A DNA stretch of 64,000 nucleotides, taken from positions 93,402 to 157,401 of the forward strand of contig NZ_JAHBGI010000010.1 of assembly GCF_018500185.1 (NCBI RefSeq). Reading direction: 5' to 3'. Each line of letters begins with the position of its first letter. Within the stretch, counting starts at the first letter, position 1. Shown here piece by piece: positions 24,193-32,450 of this stretch. The DNA comes from Litoribacter ruber (lineage in GTDB: Bacteria; Bacteroidota; Bacteroidia; Cytophagales; Cyclobacteriaceae). Made by a program: the position numbers and the translations under genes. The notes under the pieces are model-generated. The model was given only the letters and a program-made list of their open reading frames with translations, did no database searches and was not told the DNA's origin.

Positions 24193-24627
24193 TTGGAAGA
24201 AATAAGTTATGATGGTCTAGAGGAACTGCCTCAGGTAGCGAAAACCTTGATGGAAACTTGCAAAGAGGATAAGATCTGGGTTTTCAAAGGTGACATGGGG
24301 GCAGGCAAGACCACCCTGATCAAGGAGCTGGCCAGGCAGCACGGGGTGGTTGACAATGTCAGCAGCCCAACCTTCTCCATTGTAAATGAATACCAGAATA
24401 CAAGCGGGGATTTGTTTTATCATTTCGATTTCTACAGGCTCGATGATCCTGATGAAGCGTTGGAAATCGGGATTGATGACTATTTTTATAGCGGCAATCC
24501 ATGTTGGATAGAGTGGGGTGAAAAAGTCGCCGAATATATTCCGGAGGATTTTGTGCTGATTGAAATCAACAGCGATCTTTCCGGCAAAAGAAACATTCAA
24601 ATAAAGACAGTTAGGGATGGTAGCTAA
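24193..24627 (+). CDS. tsaE: tRNA threonylcarbamoyladenosine biosynthesis ATPase TsaE
   Basis: P-loop ATPase that drives turnover of the TsaBD complex making t6A37 in ANN-decoding tRNAs. Walker A GDMGAGKTTLIKELA, then SSPTFSIVNEY (switch region), HFDFYRLDDPDEALEIGIDDY, and CWIEWGEKV near the end: all family landmarks. I place the start at TTG 24193, one base after the porX stop, giving 145 residues, the usual size. The first in-frame ATG is too far inside. An alternative TTG at 24154 lies inside porX. Confidence 0.93.
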   Translation: MEEISYDGLEELPQVAKTLMETCKEDKIWVFKGDMGAGKTTLIKELARQHGVVDNVSSPTFSIVNEYQNTSGDLFYHFDFYRLDDPDEALEIGIDDYFYSGNPCWIEWGEKVAEYIPEDFVLIEINSDLSGKRNIQIKTVRDGS

Positions 24628-25831
24628 AATGGCCGAGATCACTAAGGAAGCGGGTATATATCCCCAAGAGGCACTAGCCAAAGTAAAAAAGTCCAACAAT
24701 TCACTGTTGATCGGATTGCCCCGTGAGGTGGCGTTTCAGGAAAAGCGTGTGGTGCTCACTCCCGAAGCCGTGGCGCTATTGGTCAACAACGGGCAGCGCG
24801 TGATGGTGGAGTCCAATGCAGGCAAACTTTCCAAATTTACCGACAAGGACTATTCTGATGCGGGAGCCAAGGTGGTCTATAGTGCCAAAGAAGCCTTTGA
24901 TGCTGAAATTGTGCTAAAGGTAGAGCCCCCGAAGGAAGATGAAATAGCCATGATGAAACCCGGTGCCTGCCTCATTTCTGCTCTACAGCTAGGAAAGCAG
25001 AATGCTGACTATATACATGCCTTGAACAGGAAAAAGGTTACCGCGGTGGCCTTCGAAAACTTGGAAGACAAGGTGGGGGGTATGCCGGTGGTGCGGGCCA
25101 TGAGCGAAATTGCCGGTAGCACGGTGATGCTGGTGGCGGCCGAGTATTTGAGTAGCGTAAATGATGGAAAAGGGCTGATTTTGGGGGGGATCACCGGTGT
25201 GCCGCCTACACAAGTGGTGATCATTGGTGCGGGCACGGTGGCTGAATATGCCGCCCGAACAGCCTTGGGCCTTGGTGCCACTATCCGTATCTTCGATAAT
25301 CATATCTACAAGCTTCGTAGAATCAAGCAACTGCTTGGTCAGCAGGTGTATACTTCCACGATTGATAACTATACGTTGGGTCAGGCTTTGAAAGAGGCAG
25401 ACGTGGTGATAGGAGCCTTAAGGGCCGAAAAGGGAAAAACTAAGGTGGTTGTTTCGGACGAAATGGTCGCCGCTATGATGCCTGGAAGTATCATCATAGA
25501 TGTAAGTATCGATCAGGGCGGATGTGTGGAAACCTCAGAGATGACAACCCACAGCAATCCGACTTTTACAAAATATGATGTGATCCACTATTGTGTGCCG
25601 AATATCGCATCCCGGGTAGCAAGGACAGCTTCCGTGGCCCTGAGCAATATTTTCACACCCATTCTCCTCCAAATGGCTGACCTCGGTGGAGCCGAGGAGA
25701 TGATTTTCAATTACAAGTGGTTTATGAAAGGAGTATATACTTATAGAGGTAGCCTGACCAATGCTCACTTGGCTAGGAAATTCTCCATGTCTCACAAGGA
25801 ATTGCAGCTATTGCTAGCTGCAAGGTATTAG
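24617..25831 (+). CDS. ald: Alanine dehydrogenase family protein (Ald/PntAA-like)
   Basis: 404 residues. N-terminal substrate domain with GLPREVAFQEKRVVLTPE and the catalytic region KVEPPKEDE. Rossmann domain with VVIIGAGTVAEYAART (NAD-binding GxGxxG) and IIDVSIDQGGC, followed by HYCVPNIASRVARTAS. These identify the NAD-dependent alanine dehydrogenase/transhydrogenase-alpha family, which interconverts alanine and pyruvate. An internal ATG at 24629 is an equally good start. Overlaps tsaE by 11 bp. Its stop overlaps the stop of the converging receiver gene by 4 bp. Confidence 0.9.
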   Translation: MVAKMAEITKEAGIYPQEALAKVKKSNNSLLIGLPREVAFQEKRVVLTPEAVALLVNNGQRVMVESNAGKLSKFTDKDYSDAGAKVVYSAKEAFDAEIVLKVEPPKEDEIAMMKPGACLISALQLGKQNADYIHALNRKKVTAVAFENLEDKVGGMPVVRAMSEIAGSTVMLVAAEYLSSVNDGKGLILGGITGVPPTQVVIIGAGTVAEYAARTALGLGATIRIFDNHIYKLRRIKQLLGQQVYTSTIDNYTLGQALKEADVVIGALRAEKGKTKVVVSDEMVAAMMPGSIIIDVSIDQGGCVETSEMTTHSNPTFTKYDVIHYCVPNIASRVARTASVALSNIFTPILLQMADLGGAEEMIFNYKWFMKGVYTYRGSLTNAHLARKFSMSHKELQLLLAARY

Positions 25832-26298
25832 GAAAGAAGGTTTTGTCTCAAAAGGAACTCTAGTTGATCATTGGCTTTTAGCAAGCTTCTGGTCAACTGG
25901 TCATTTTTTCTCCTTAAGTCAAATACTTCGTAAGCATTTTTCACGACTGTTCTCATATAATCTTCATCCCAAGGTTTGGTCAGGTAATGGTACACCTGGC
26001 CTTTGTTGATGGCGTCAATTACAGCCTGGATATCTGTATAGCCAGTCAATAGAATACGCATAGGATCAGGATAGTCCGGAATGATGGATTCCAAGAACTC
26101 CACGCCAGTTTCATTGGGCATCCTTTGGTCAGTAATGATGATTTCAACTGTTTGGTTTTCAAGGATTTTTCGGGCTTCCTCAGCTGACTCAGCGATAAAA
26201 ATCTGATAGTTTCTTCTAAAGGTAGCTTTGAATGCCTGCAGGTTGTTCACCTCATCGTCCACATAAAGGACTTTTATTTTTTCGTTTACTTCTTCCAT
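25828..26298 (-). CDS. Single-domain response regulator
   Basis: 156 residues: a receiver domain (about 8-125) with acidic pair VDDE, phospho-acceptor Asp57 (IIITDQRMPNETG), switch Thr in LLTGYTD and Lys in YLTKPWD, followed by a helical tail ending in coiled-coil-like heptads, with no DNA-binding domain. Its receiver is clearly related to the receiver of the protein at 30492: both have KIKVLY(V/I)DDE, DQRMP..TGVEF, RILLTGY and VIDAINKG. The two regulators bracket the E1-acyltransferase-kinase operon, so it likely takes phosphate from the same kinases or competes for it. Confidence 0.88.
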   Translation of the reverse strand: MEEVNEKIKVLYVDDEVNNLQAFKATFRRNYQIFIAESAEEARKILENQTVEIIITDQRMPNETGVEFLESIIPDYPDPMRILLTGYTDIQAVIDAINKGQVYHYLTKPWDEDYMRTVVKNAYEVFDLRRKNDQLTRSLLKANDQLEFLLRQNLLS

Positions 26299-26548
26299 TA
26301 TCAGTAATTGATCTTCACTTGGGATTTGGTTGCTAAATTAGAGAAAATTTTGAATTTGCCTTCAGGTATTTAGCTGAACCTTTTGAAATTATTTTTGATA
26401 ATATACAAAAAATGAAATTTTATTGAGGTAGAAGGCGGTAAAAATGTCCATGAAATGCATTTTTTGCCGTTTGAATAAATTATTGTGCGAAATCTATAAA
26501 AATATGACTTCTAAAATATAACTTTACTGCCATATCAGCTTACAAAAA
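26299..26548. other. AT-rich divergent intergenic region of the signalling locus
   Basis: This 250-bp region separates the single-receiver gene (minus) from the four-gene operon (plus) and must hold both promoters. TAACTTTA at 26519-26526 is a one-mismatch -7 box about 23 bases before the E1-like ATG. No strong -33 and no inverted repeat were seen. Confidence 0.4.
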
Positions 26549-27664
26549 ATGCAATTCATGGAAGGTATTTTGGCCCCAACCCATAAAAAAGTAGCGTACA
26601 AGGCGGTTGTTTTGGATCCCCAGTCCCAAACTGACCAAGCCCAGATTGATGAACTTTTGGCCCAACCTTATGTCACTTTAATTGACACATCCTTGAGTCA
26701 AGTTGAGGAATTGATCAAGATCAATAATCCTACCGAAAAATTTGCTCCTGAAATTTTAACCCTAAAAGCAACTCAGTTTCTTGAAGAGAAAGGAAAGGCG
26801 GCTTTATTTAATTTTGTGTTTTATCCATGGAGAAACACACTAACGGTTTTACTCAAGGAAAAGGAATTCTCCCATTTGAGGACTTCCAGAAATAAATACA
26901 AGATCACCCAAGAAGAACAGGATGTGCTGTCTACGAAAATCATCGGGGTGGTTGGGTTATCTGTAGGACAAAGTGTGGCGTTGAGTTTGGCCATGGAGCG
27001 CGGTTTTGGGGAGTTGCGGATTGCTGATTTTGACACTTTGGAGTTGAGCAACATGAACAGAATCAGGACCAGCGTAGTGAACTTGGGCGAACCAAAGACC
27101 AGAATCGTAGCTAGGGAAATTGCGGAAATAGACCCCTATCTGAAAGTAACTTTATTTGAGGATGGATTGACCGAGGATAATATGGACGCATTTTTTGAAA
27201 AAGGAGGCAAATTAGACCTATTAATAGAGGAATGTGACAGTTTGCCTATAAAGCTTACCAGTAGGTTGAAAGCCAAATCTTTAGGTATTCCTGTTTTGAT
27301 GGATACCAGCGATCGTGGTATGATTGACATAGAAAGATTTGATTTGGAAAGAGAAAGGCCTATATTTCATGGGAAATTAAAGGAGTTTGGGGAAGAATCT
27401 ACTTTGAAATCAATTGTAGCAGAGAAATATAAAGAATTATTATTTTCTATTTTAGATATAGAAAAGATTTCTGATAGGGCAAAGATTAGTCTGGGAGAAG
27501 TTGGGAAAAGTTTAACAACTTGGCCTCAGACAGCCACTTCAGTTTTATTGGGAGGTGCGGCGACGGCATATTACTCTAGATTAATTCTCACAAAGAACAT
27601 TAGTAACTCTACTAGGCTTTACGTAGATTTGGACGCATTTATTAAGGATCAAAATGAAGGTTAA
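26549..27664 (+). CDS. ThiF/E1-like (Rv1355c-type) adenylating-fold protein
   Basis: 371 residues. An N-terminal region of about 125 residues without a recognised fold is followed by an E1-like nucleotide-binding domain: VGLSVGQSVAL (134-145, in place of the usual GxGGxG), ADFDTLELSNMNRIRTS (160-177, ribose-binding Asp and the Arg/Asn pair) and LIEECDS (about 227). The GLSVG loop and the N-terminal extension are those of the Rv1355c/MoeY group. The C-terminal nitroreductase of that protein is absent. No cysteine in a position suggesting E1 thioester chemistry was recognised. It overlaps the acyltransferase gene by 11 bp and heads the operon. Composition falls from about 50 per cent G+C to about 33 per cent from codon 200 onward. 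Function unknown. Activation or redox handling of a carboxylated precursor is a guess. Confidence 0.75.
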   Translation: MQFMEGILAPTHKKVAYKAVVLDPQSQTDQAQIDELLAQPYVTLIDTSLSQVEELIKINNPTEKFAPEILTLKATQFLEEKGKAALFNFVFYPWRNTLTVLLKEKEFSHLRTSRNKYKITQEEQDVLSTKIIGVVGLSVGQSVALSLAMERGFGELRIADFDTLELSNMNRIRTSVVNLGEPKTRIVAREIAEIDPYLKVTLFEDGLTEDNMDAFFEKGGKLDLLIEECDSLPIKLTSRLKAKSLGIPVLMDTSDRGMIDIERFDLERERPIFHGKLKEFGEESTLKSIVAEKYKELLFSILDIEKISDRAKISLGEVGKSLTTWPQTATSVLLGGAATAYYSRLILTKNISNSTRLYVDLDAFIKDQNEG

Positions 27665-28361
27665 AGTTAGAATTGTCAAGTCAATTGATGACAAAGAGGC
27701 CGCTGAAAAATATATTCAAGGACATCATAAAGTACTTGAGGCATATGGCGTGACAAAGGTTACATCCGCCGATACTTCTTGGATTAACAATCCAAATTGT
27801 TTCTTGATTCTAGTCGAAAATCTCGAGGACGGTAGAGTTCTAGGAGGAGGAAGAATTCAAATGAAAACTGAAAATAATGATCTCCCTCTAGTTGAAGCTG
27901 TTAGAGAAATTGATGTGGGGATAAATCAGTATATGGATTCTATTGGTACAGCACAGGTTGCTGAGTTTTGTGGACTTTGGAATTCTAAAGAAGTAGCGGG
28001 CTTTGGAATTGGTAGTATTTATTTAGGAAGAGTGGGTGCAGCTATATGTACTCAATTAAATGTAAATAAACTTCTAGCATTATGCTCACCAGCTACCCTC
28101 AGGAACTGTAAAAGAGTTGGTTTTTCAATTATAGAATCTTTAGGGGTTGATGGTAAGTTTTATTACCCGAAAGAGGGATTGATTGCTACAGCTTTGGAAA
28201 TTAACAATGTTGAAAACTTGCCAAATGCAACAAATGATGATAGGGATTTTATATTTAAATTGAGGAAAGATATTAATTTTTCTGTTCAAGAATCAGGCCC
28301 TAAAGGGGAAATGTCAATAGAGTTTGATATTAAAATTATGTCTTCAACAATGGTGATGTAA
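27654..28361 (+). CDS. GNAT/autoinducer-synthase-fold acyltransferase
   Basis: 235 residues, cytosolic. The central part has VLGGGRIQM, AEFCGLWNSKEVAGFGIGS, YLGRVGAAICTQLNVNKLLALCS and LRNCKRVGFS. This is the order of elements in N-acyltransferases of the GNAT fold related to LuxI-type and FeeM-type N-acyl synthases: the beta4 strand, the acyl-donor pyrophosphate loop, and the final Gly-Phe before the last strand. They make acyl-amino acids or acyl-homoserine lactones from acyl-ACP. The product here is unknown. It sits between an E1-like protein and a membrane sensor kinase, overlapping the first and one base from the second. The gene is AT-rich throughout (roughly one-third G+C). Family call is from motifs; signal synthesis is inference. 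Confidence 0.65.
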   Translation: MKVKVRIVKSIDDKEAAEKYIQGHHKVLEAYGVTKVTSADTSWINNPNCFLILVENLEDGRVLGGGRIQMKTENNDLPLVEAVREIDVGINQYMDSIGTAQVAEFCGLWNSKEVAGFGIGSIYLGRVGAAICTQLNVNKLLALCSPATLRNCKRVGFSIIESLGVDGKFYYPKEGLIATALEINNVENLPNATNDDRDFIFKLRKDINFSVQESGPKGEMSIEFDIKIMSSTMVM

Positions 28362-28362
28362 T

Positions 28363-30495
28363 ATGAAAAATAACAATAGTTTAATTTTTGTTTTTGGGTT
28401 TTTCATAAGTGTAATTGTTTCTATTTTAATTATATTACATTTTTTTGAAAGAGATGATTTAAATGTCGTTTACAATTTCACTCTGTTTGAACTGGAAGAA
28501 AGTTTGGAAGGGCTTTCAATAAGTGAGCTTAAGGAGGTTGAGGATGTCTTATCGCTTAATGATAGGGAGTTCGATCAATCTTTATTAGTTGGGTTTAATG
28601 TAGATAATAACATTGACAGAACAATTGATAAATATGTTTTGGAGTTTTCAAATCCTCATCTACATAAGGTAGATTTATATAGAGTAAATGATGAAGGAGT
28701 AATTCAGCTTTTTCGACAAGCTGGTACATTGGTTCCTAACTCAAATCCTTTAACCTATCCTCGTCCCGTATTTGAAATTGACACAAAAGAACTTGAAGGT
28801 AGTTTTTTTATTGTAGATGTTTTTTCAACTGAGCCTATTGGCTTTAATTTAATACTTACGGAAAAATTTGATTTTTTGAGTAAGTATACTAACAGAGTGA
28901 TGCTATTTAATGTTTATTTGGGTTTAATGCTCGCTTTATTTTTATATAACCTTATTTTATTTTTTTTAATAAAAGATCGGCTTTATTTCTATTATTCTTT
29001 TTATGTTCTTTTCATTAGTCTTGCCCAGCTTTCCATAGTAGGAGTTACCTTTTATTATTTTCTCGGGGAAAATACTTATCTGTATAATTTGAGTATAATT
29101 TTATTCCCCTCAATAGCAGGTGTCCTGGCAGTTTTATTTATACGGCTATTTCTAAAAACTTCCCACTTTGTTCCAGTCATGGACAAATTGTTAAAAGCTT
29201 TAACTGCTGTTTATGCGTTGGCGATTATATGCCGTTTGACAAACTTTGTTTCCCTGAGTTATACGATAGTAGATGTTGCCGGTGTAGCTGGAGTTGTATT
29301 GTTTATGACAGTGGGTGTCAAGATAGCGTTGAGAGGTTATCGACCTGCTATATTTTTTCTTACCGCATGGGCAGTTTTCTTAGTGGGATTATTGATTTTT
29401 GTTATGCAGAATTTTGGTATTATAACTATTTCTTCTGCATCTAATTTACCTATGCTAATTGGGACTGCTTTCGAAGCTATTTTACTTTCTCTTGCTTTAG
29501 CTGATAGGATTAATATCCTCAAAAAGGAAAAGGAGCAGGAGCAATATGAAAAGCTTGCAGCACTTAAAGAAAATGAGAGATTAGTAAAAGAACAAAATCT
29601 AATACTTGAAGAGAAAGTCCATATTCGAACTGAAGAGCTCGAAAAAACGCTTAAAAACCTTCAGGATACCCAGACACAATTGGTTAACCAAGAAAAAATG
29701 GCCTCTCTGGGACAGTTGACAGCAGGAGTGGCGCATGAGATCAATAACCCGATCAACTTTGTGAGTTCCAATGTCAACCCGCTGAAAAGGGATGTGGCAG
29801 ACTTGATCGAGATTATGGATGCCTACAGAGAAAAAGGGGCCAAGGAGTTTTCCGATGCTTCTTTGAAGGAATTGAAAAATCTGGAAGATGAGATTGAATT
29901 AGAGTACGTAATAGGTGAAATTGATCAATTGCTTCAAGGTATGGAAGATGGAGCAAAGCGTACGGTTGAGATTGTCAAAGGCTTGAAGCTATTTTCAAGA
30001 ATTGACGAGCAGGATGTGAAAAAAGTTGATATTCACGCTGGTATAAGCAGTACACTCGTGCTTCTCAACAGCAGTATGTCCAATAAGATACAAATCGTAA
30101 AAGACTTTGGTCAGATTCCGATGGTGGAATGCCTGGCGGGCAAGATCAACCAGGTCTTTATGAATATTGTAAATAATGCGGTTCATGCCCTCACAGAACA
30201 TTTGGATAAAAACCCGAATCCCGAGATCATTATCAGGACTTCCATGGACGGGGATGATTTTGTGAAAATAGAAATCATCGACAATGGGCCGGGGATTCCC
30301 GATGAAGTAAAAGCCAGAATATTTGAACCTTTCTTTACCACCAAACCGGTTGGAAAAGGTACTGGGCTTGGACTTTCAATAGTTTTCACTATTATTGAAA
30401 AACATAGCGGGACACTTGAAGTGGAAAGCTGCCCAGATGCTGGTACCGCATTTATCATTAGGCTGCCAGTTCATCAAGAATCTGATATGATATGA
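28363..30495 (+). CDS. 7TMR-DISM sensor histidine kinase
   Basis: 710 residues. Residues 8-25 anchor the N-terminus. An extracellular DISMED2-like beta domain (about 50-180) precedes seven membrane segments (about 183-385). Then come a coiled coil (390-440) and the HisKA domain with His458 (GVAHEINNPINFV), then HATPase_c with NIVNNAVHAL (N box), IIDNGPGIP (G1), FFTTKPVGKGTGLGLSIV (F/G2). The protein should autophosphorylate on His458 in response to an extracytoplasmic ligand. DNA for residues 1 to about 440 is about 25-30 per cent G+C, while from about 29695 on it is about 50 per cent: an abrupt change exactly before the H-box, suggesting replacement of the sensor half. Overlaps the next gene by 4 bp. 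Confidence 0.93.
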   Translation: MKNNNSLIFVFGFFISVIVSILIILHFFERDDLNVVYNFTLFELEESLEGLSISELKEVEDVLSLNDREFDQSLLVGFNVDNNIDRTIDKYVLEFSNPHLHKVDLYRVNDEGVIQLFRQAGTLVPNSNPLTYPRPVFEIDTKELEGSFFIVDVFSTEPIGFNLILTEKFDFLSKYTNRVMLFNVYLGLMLALFLYNLILFFLIKDRLYFYYSFYVLFISLAQLSIVGVTFYYFLGENTYLYNLSIILFPSIAGVLAVLFIRLFLKTSHFVPVMDKLLKALTAVYALAIICRLTNFVSLSYTIVDVAGVAGVVLFMTVGVKIALRGYRPAIFFLTAWAVFLVGLLIFVMQNFGIITISSASNLPMLIGTAFEAILLSLALADRINILKKEKEQEQYEKLAALKENERLVKEQNLILEEKVHIRTEELEKTLKNLQDTQTQLVNQEKMASLGQLTAGVAHEINNPINFVSSNVNPLKRDVADLIEIMDAYREKGAKEFSDASLKELKNLEDEIELEYVIGEIDQLLQGMEDGAKRTVEIVKGLKLFSRIDEQDVKKVDIHAGISSTLVLLNSSMSNKIQIVKDFGQIPMVECLAGKINQVFMNIVNNAVHALTEHLDKNPNPEIIIRTSMDGDDFVKIEIIDNGPGIPDEVKARIFEPFFTTKPVGKGTGLGLSIVFTIIEKHSGTLEVESCPDAGTAFIIRLPVHQESDMI

Positions 30496-31607
30496 TAACC
30501 GAAAAGATTAAGGTTTTATATATTGACGATGAGGACAACAACTTAAACTCTTTTAAAGCGAGTTTGAGGAAGGACTTTGTCGTGCACACAGCAATCAACG
30601 CGGAAGCTGGGCTGGAAATGGTCAAATTTGAAGAATATCAAGTGGTCATAGCCGATCAGCGCATGCCTGAAATTACTGGTGTGGAGTTCTTTGAAAAACT
30701 CATTGCGATCAACCCTAATCCCATAAGAATACTGCTTACCGGTTATTCAGACATCAAATCTGTGATAGATGCCATCAACAAGGGCGAGGTATACAGGTTC
30801 ATTGACAAGCCTTGGAACATCGAGCAGATCAAAAATGCGATCTATAATGCGGGAGAGATATATTTCACCCGTAAGGAACTGAAGGATAAAAATGACAAGC
30901 TCAAAAAAGTACATACTGAAATGAATCAGTTTGTATATAGCCTTTCGCATGAATTGAGAGGACCTTTGATGAGTATATCGGGCATATCCAAGCTGGCAAA
31001 GCTGGAAAATCAAAATCCTGAAGTCCTGGAGTATTTTACCATGATAGATCATGCAACCGACAAACTTGACGATTTTATTTATAAAATGCTGGACTTTTAT
31101 AGGTCCACTAAAATCGAAAACAAAATAGTGGCCATTGATTTCAACAAGGTATTGAGTCAACAATATGCTGCTTACCAGGAAAAATGGGATTTGGAAGATG
31201 TAGCAGTGGACTTCAACGTCAATCAAACGTTTGATTTTTATACCGATGATTCCAAGCTAAGGGTAATTCTGAACAACCTTTTCGGAAATGCCTTCAATTT
31301 TCAGAAGAAGGATAATCCATTTAAAAAGATTAGAATCGACGTCGAAGTTACTGAGGATAATGCCATAATTGAGGTTTTTGACAACGGTATAGGTATTGAT
31401 GAAAAACTTCAGAAAGAAGTATTTAACCTTTTTCAGCGGGCTACCCAGCAAAATGTGGGCTCAGGAATCGGTCTTTACATGGTCAAAGAATCCGTGGAAC
31501 TCATGCAGGGCAAAATAACGCTCCAGTCAAAAATGGGAGAGGGGACCCATGTGAGGGTGGAATTACCCAACCTCCAACAAATCCCCGCTTCTCCAATTAC
31601 TGTTTAA
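30492..31607 (+). CDS. Receiver-histidine kinase hybrid (REC-HisKA-HATPase)
   Basis: 371 residues, soluble. Receiver domain first (1-122; acidic VLYIDDED, Asp55 in IADQRMPEITG, Lys in FIDKPWN), then a helix and a HisKA segment with His153 (LSHELRGPLMSISG), then HATPase_c with NLFGNAFNFQ, EVFDNGIGID, and GSGIGLYMVKES. With the receiver in front it can be phosphorylated by the preceding kinase and then alter its own kinase activity, extending a relay. No output domain is present, so a final regulator is elsewhere, possibly the single receiver at 25828. Its 3' end overlaps the convergent SIMPL gene by 11 bp. Normal base composition. Confidence 0.9.
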   Translation: MITEKIKVLYIDDEDNNLNSFKASLRKDFVVHTAINAEAGLEMVKFEEYQVVIADQRMPEITGVEFFEKLIAINPNPIRILLTGYSDIKSVIDAINKGEVYRFIDKPWNIEQIKNAIYNAGEIYFTRKELKDKNDKLKKVHTEMNQFVYSLSHELRGPLMSISGISKLAKLENQNPEVLEYFTMIDHATDKLDDFIYKMLDFYRSTKIENKIVAIDFNKVLSQQYAAYQEKWDLEDVAVDFNVNQTFDFYTDDSKLRVILNNLFGNAFNFQKKDNPFKKIRIDVEVTEDNAIIEVFDNGIGIDEKLQKEVFNLFQRATQQNVGSGIGLYMVKESVELMQGKITLQSKMGEGTHVRVELPNLQQIPASPITV

Positions 31608-32295
31608 ACCCAAATGTAACCAAGACCTTGTCGGTCAAAGTCTGCTCTTCGGGCAGCAGCACCGGCGAGGTTTTGGCGCTTTCCATACTGGCATCCATGG
31701 CCATGCGCATCATAGGGCGTGCAAAGTTTTCCTGGCTTTTATATTGTACCTTTTTGACCATTAATTCTCCCAAATTCATTGCGGACGCTATCGTATTCGC
31801 CCTTCTCTGCGCATCTTCCAGGGCCAGTTTCAAAAGTTCCTCTTCTTTGGATTTGCGCAAGTCATCAGTCAACTGAAAGCTTACCGAATAATTCAACTCC
31901 TCATACTCCCCCAGTACTTCCATTACTTTAAACAGTGACTGTTCGAGCTCATTCACTTTAATGTTCAAGGTCTGGGATGCGACGTATCCACTGTCTTTGG
32001 AGGAACCTCTTTGGTATATGCGGTTGATGTTGACGAAATAGTTGCTGGTGAAAACTTCCATGTCCTCAATTTTGGCTTTTTCGAGGTTTTTTATGATGGT
32101 GTTTGTCTTTTTATTAAGGGCCTGGGAGGCTTGGGAAGCCTGCATGGCTTTGAGCTGTAGATTGACTGATAGCAGGGCTTGGTCAGGCTTGATTTTTATT
32201 TCACTTTGCCCTTCTACCTCGATGAGGTTGTCTTGAGCCATAATTGGAGCCGACAGTGCGACTAGGAACAAAAGGGAAAGGATAGCTGCTCTCAT
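31597..32295 (-). CDS. SIMPL (DUF541) domain periplasmic protein
   Basis: 232 residues with a signal peptide (cleavage after PIMAQ) and the SIMPL pattern: EVEGQSEIKIKPDQALLSV at the N-terminus, a central helical region with LNKKTNTIIKNLEKAKIE, and ALEDAQRRANTIASAMNLG near the end. Family proteins such as YggE/BP26 form periplasmic oligomers of unclear function, sometimes linked to oxidative stress. Converges on the receiver-kinase gene. Confidence 0.9.
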   Translation of the reverse strand: MRAAILSLLFLVALSAPIMAQDNLIEVEGQSEIKIKPDQALLSVNLQLKAMQASQASQALNKKTNTIIKNLEKAKIEDMEVFTSNYFVNINRIYQRGSSKDSGYVASQTLNIKVNELEQSLFKVMEVLGEYEELNYSVSFQLTDDLRKSKEEELLKLALEDAQRRANTIASAMNLGELMVKKVQYKSQENFARPMMRMAMDASMESAKTSPVLLPEEQTLTDKVLVTFGFKQ

Positions 32296-32383
32296 GTTTT
32301 TGTGATTTGTAGATAAGACGGTAACGAGAAAGGTAACGCTACGGTTTTATTGAAAAATATATAACAAAATAGCAAATAATTAC

Positions 32384-32414
32384 TTTGGAAACAGGGTAAA
32401 TGGCCGTAATTTTG
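32384..32414 (+). promoter_or_regulatory. Consensus Bacteroidota promoter for ppa
   Basis: TTTG (32384-32387), 19 bases, then TAATTTTG (32407-32414): a perfect match to the TTTG-N19-TAnnTTTG form used by the primary sigma factor of this phylum. The ATG follows 36 bases later. Confidence 0.75.
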
Positions 32415-32450
32415 CGTTCTATTTGAATTTTGAAATTTAAAGTTTTTGAT

